In this document: positions 6,738-8,082 of the stretch, one piece after another | Numbering within the stretch: the stretch's first letter is position 1 | Layout: every line of letters starts with the position of its first letter | Assembly (NCBI GenBank): GCA_039583695.1 | Contig: JAVKSL010000114.1 | Span: 1-8,082 of the forward strand | DNA from: JAVKSL01 sp039583695 | Lineage (GTDB): Bacteria; Actinomycetota; Acidimicrobiia; Acidimicrobiales; JAJPHD01 | Direction of reading: 5' to 3' | Length of the DNA: 8,082 nt | Program-made: the position numbers and the translations under genes | Notes under the pieces: generated by a model | The model's input: the letters and a program-made list of their open reading frames with translations, nothing else | Database searches by the model: none | What the model was told of the DNA's origin: nothing

Positions 6738-7042
6738 GCCCCAACGCCTGGGCGAGCAAGCCAGCTCAGGCACGTCTTCGCTCATCAGGCGGCAAACTTG
6801 GGATACCCGGATCGTGGCTGCGGTCTCGCCTGAGGTGCAAGCGGCTCTTCCCCTGCTTGAAGCCGTCGGGATCGCAGATCACCACGCCCCTATGGCCGAC
6901 GGACCACTACGTGGGCTCCTGGTGGCAGCCACCTGCTCAACGGGACAGCCGGAGCCGTTCCCGCGCCTTGGCAGCCAGATTCCCGCGCGCGGCTGGATAT
7001 CGCCCCAACGCTGACCGAGATGGCGGCGGTCTGTCTGCATGA
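6734..7042 (+). CDS. Doubtful small ORF; reading frame uncertain
   Basis: An ATGA overlap at 6734 starts a frame of 102 codons ending at 7042. Its product is Trp/Arg/Ser/Pro-rich and does not look like a folded protein. Between about 6815 and 7014 a different frame reads much more like a protein (RIVAAVSPEVQAALPLLEAV, then HAPMADGPLRGLLVAATC) and ends at a TGA at 7012-7014. Base composition by codon position in this stretch is ambiguous (about 83, 57 and 63% G/C for positions 1, 2 and 3 of that second frame). One explanation is a gene starting at 6734 with a one-base change near 6790-6815; another is that neither frame is coding. The 60 bases after 7042 hold no gene. Confidence 0.3.
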   Translation: MSPNAWASKPAQARLRSSGGKLGIPGSWLRSRLRCKRLFPCLKPSGSQITTPLWPTDHYVGSWWQPPAQRDSRSRSRALAARFPRAAGYRPNADRDGGGLSA

Positions 7043-7102
7043 CCGAGAGCCGCGACAAACAAACCCCAACGCACTGATCCATCCACAACGGAGGTGGCCT
7101 TC

Positions 7103-7633
7103 ATGATGATACGCAGCGCAGCAACCCTGGGACGACACCAACTGGAACTGAAACTGCGAGCCGGCGCCGAGGGCGACTTGAACGCAGAGGCTGCCATCGA
7201 GCTGCTCATCGCCCATGACCGCTGGCTCGCACGCATGGACTTCTTGAACCACGTGCTTGTCGGAGTCGATCCCCCGGTCATTGCCAAGGTGGACTGGCGC
7301 GAGGTGCTCGACGCGGACCTGCCCGCGTCGTCCAGTGAGGACCAGGTACTCGCCATCTGCGCTGAGCTGGCCGGCACCGACTCCGGCCGAGCGCTGGGAG
7401 ACCTGATGAGCGGGCTGGACGACTCCAACACGACTTTGGTCCTGCGAGCCCTGGTGAGCGCACATCCGGGCTGGCAGGGCGTGGACCGCCTGTGGATCTC
7501 GCCGCTACCCCGCAGGGTTGCGCCGTCATTCGAGTTGGGCGAGGTCAGCTCGCCGACGCTGCCCCGGTCTCGGGCACCCAAGCGCCGGACCTGGCAAGGC
7601 AGGCAAGGACCGGAGCCCGATGCCTGCGCCTGA
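7103..7633 (+). CDS. Unknown 176-aa soluble element protein
   Basis: No named family is recognised, but the pattern recalls small conserved proteins found beside excisionase and relaxase genes in actinobacterial elements. The N-terminal two thirds is a mostly helical acidic domain: EAAIELLIAHDRWLARMDFL at about residues 29-48, VIAKVDWREVLDADLPASSS at about 58-78, then VLAICAELAGTDSGRALGDL and LDDSNTTLVLRALVSAHPG. The C-terminal 45 residues or so are Pro/Arg/Ser-rich and probably disordered. The start is clear: GGAGG at 7090-7094 lies 8 bases before ATG 7103 (ATG 7106 follows directly). Third-position G/C is high. Its end overlaps a possible upstream start of the excisionase-like gene (ATG 7620), which suggests co-expression. 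Confidence 0.8.
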   Translation: MMIRSAATLGRHQLELKLRAGAEGDLNAEAAIELLIAHDRWLARMDFLNHVLVGVDPPVIAKVDWREVLDADLPASSSEDQVLAICAELAGTDSGRALGDLMSGLDDSNTTLVLRALVSAHPGWQGVDRLWISPLPRRVAPSFELGEVSSPTLPRSRAPKRRTWQGRQGPEPDACA

Positions 7634-7688
7634 ATTCTCGAACACGAACCGATTGACCAACACCATCAACGAAGGGAGACGAGTCAAA

Positions 7689-7943
7689 ATGACAATGCCC
7701 GACATCCAGAGGACCCGCCCGACAGGAGACCAGGCCGGGAGCGTGGTCCTCGACAGCTACCCGAGGCGGTTGCTCACCGTGGTCGAGGCCCGTGACGAGC
7801 TACGCCTGGGTGCCACCAAGTTCGCCGAACTACTTGCATCCGGCGAACTGGCCAGCATCCGTGTTGGTCGCCGCCGCCTGATACCTGTCAAGGCAATCGA
7901 TGACTATATCACAGCCCAGCTAACCGCAGCGAACGGAGCCTGA
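7689..7943 (+). CDS. Excisionase-family (MerR-type HTH) DNA-binding protein, 84 aa
   Basis: Excisionase-type proteins bind att-site DNA and direct the integrase towards excision; the same fold also serves as a small regulator. Residues about 28-75 match the family closely: LLTVVEARDELRLG (first helix and HTH turn), ATKFAELLASGELASIRVGR (recognition helix, then the SGEL..IRVGRRR hairpin) and RRLIPVKAIDDYI. The first 27 residues are a variable tail. I chose ATG 7689 because AAGGGAG at 7672-7678 precedes it by about 10 bases. An in-frame ATG at 7620 with GGAG four bases before it would add 23 residues and overlap the previous gene. An integrase gene usually follows such a gene on the same strand; here the plus strand closes within about 100 bases and no integrase is seen in the window. 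Confidence 0.88.
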   Translation: MTMPDIQRTRPTGDQAGSVVLDSYPRRLLTVVEARDELRLGATKFAELLASGELASIRVGRRRLIPVKAIDDYITAQLTAANGA

Positions 7944-7963
7944 CCGAAGTGAGTGGGCGACGA

Positions 7964-8082
7964 TTAGCCGGCGATCGCAACGACGTCAGCATATGCCTCG
8001 GCGGGGGTCCCAGACCTCCGGAAATGCTCCTCGGCTGACATATCAATCTCAACCCGCCTGTAGGCGGTAGGTGATGGGTCGA
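7964..8082 (-). CDS. 3' end of a convergent minus-strand gene, partial, unknown
   Basis: On the minus strand a frame open from the window edge encodes 38 residues and ends in TAA (complement of 7964-7966). The peptide has a natural protein composition: AYRRVEIDMSAEEHFRRS, then GTPAEAYADVVAIAG at the C-terminus. It is too short to assign a family. Third-position G/C is only about 63%, lower than the operon, which may reflect different ancestry or chance. The stop lies 20 bases from the stop of the excisionase-like gene, so the two are convergent. A second minus frame is also open here but is Pro/Arg/Ser-rich. Confidence 0.4.
   Translation of the reverse strand, partial: DPSPTAYRRVEIDMSAEEHFRRSGTPAEAYADVVAIAG
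8054..8067. repeat. Perfect 6-bp inverted repeat with 2-base loop
   Basis: CCGCCT (8054-8059), GT, AGGCGG (8062-8067). There is no following T-run on either strand, so it is not a standard terminator. It lies inside the putative minus-strand coding end and may simply reflect coding sequence, or be a small binding site. Confidence 0.5.

Noticed and set aside
7944..8038. A plus-strand integrase start (GTG near 7950, VSGRRLAGD)
   Set aside because: The frame closes after about 29 codons and shows no integrase motif; the opposite strand reads more like a protein.
1..8082. tRNA, rRNA, riboswitch or strong rho-independent terminator
   Set aside because: No cloverleaf, rRNA segment or GC hairpin followed by a T-run was found by eye on either strand.

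Overview
The window is GC-rich DNA with strong G/C preference at third codon positions. That composition, together with the gene families present, suggests an actinobacterium; nothing in the window identifies the species. Most of it looks like the body of an integrative or mobilizable element: a MobF-type relaxase-helicase, then a tightly packed same-strand run of small unrecognised genes, ending in an excisionase-type DNA-binding protein.

Layout. Positions 1-509 carry the 3' part of a GNAT-family N-acetyltransferase gene whose reading frame appears to switch near position 385. Its proposed stop codon overlaps three perfect tandem copies of a 24-bp repeat (506-577). Positions 587-1184 have no convincing gene. 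They hold inverted repeats and a short direct repeat present three times, just upstream of the relaxase gene, which makes this the natural place to look for an origin of transfer or an operator. Positions 1185-4100 encode the 971-aa relaxase-helicase. From 4097 to 7943 every likely gene is on the plus strand. Junctions are repeatedly of the ATGA type (4097, 5614, 6468, 6734), which suggests one translationally coupled operon. Its members are two small unknown proteins (4166-4630, 4587-4766), a frameshifted unknown gene (4774-5617), a 285-aa unknown protein with a possible helix-turn-helix (5614-6471), two weak small ORFs (6468-7042), a 176-aa unknown protein (7103-7633) and an excisionase-like protein (7689-7943). 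The far end probably carries the 3' end of a convergent minus-strand gene (7964-8082). No integrase is visible.

How the parts may work together (inference): the relaxase would process the element's transfer origin, the excisionase-like protein would control excision, and the genes between them may be accessory transfer, replication or control factors. Two things stand out. The relaxase keeps the metal-binding histidine triad of MobF enzymes but has no tyrosine before residue 136, and it has Gln where the family has an active-site Asp. Several genes outside the relaxase change reading frame mid-gene, which means either decay or single-base sequence errors; the two cannot be separated from the sequence alone.
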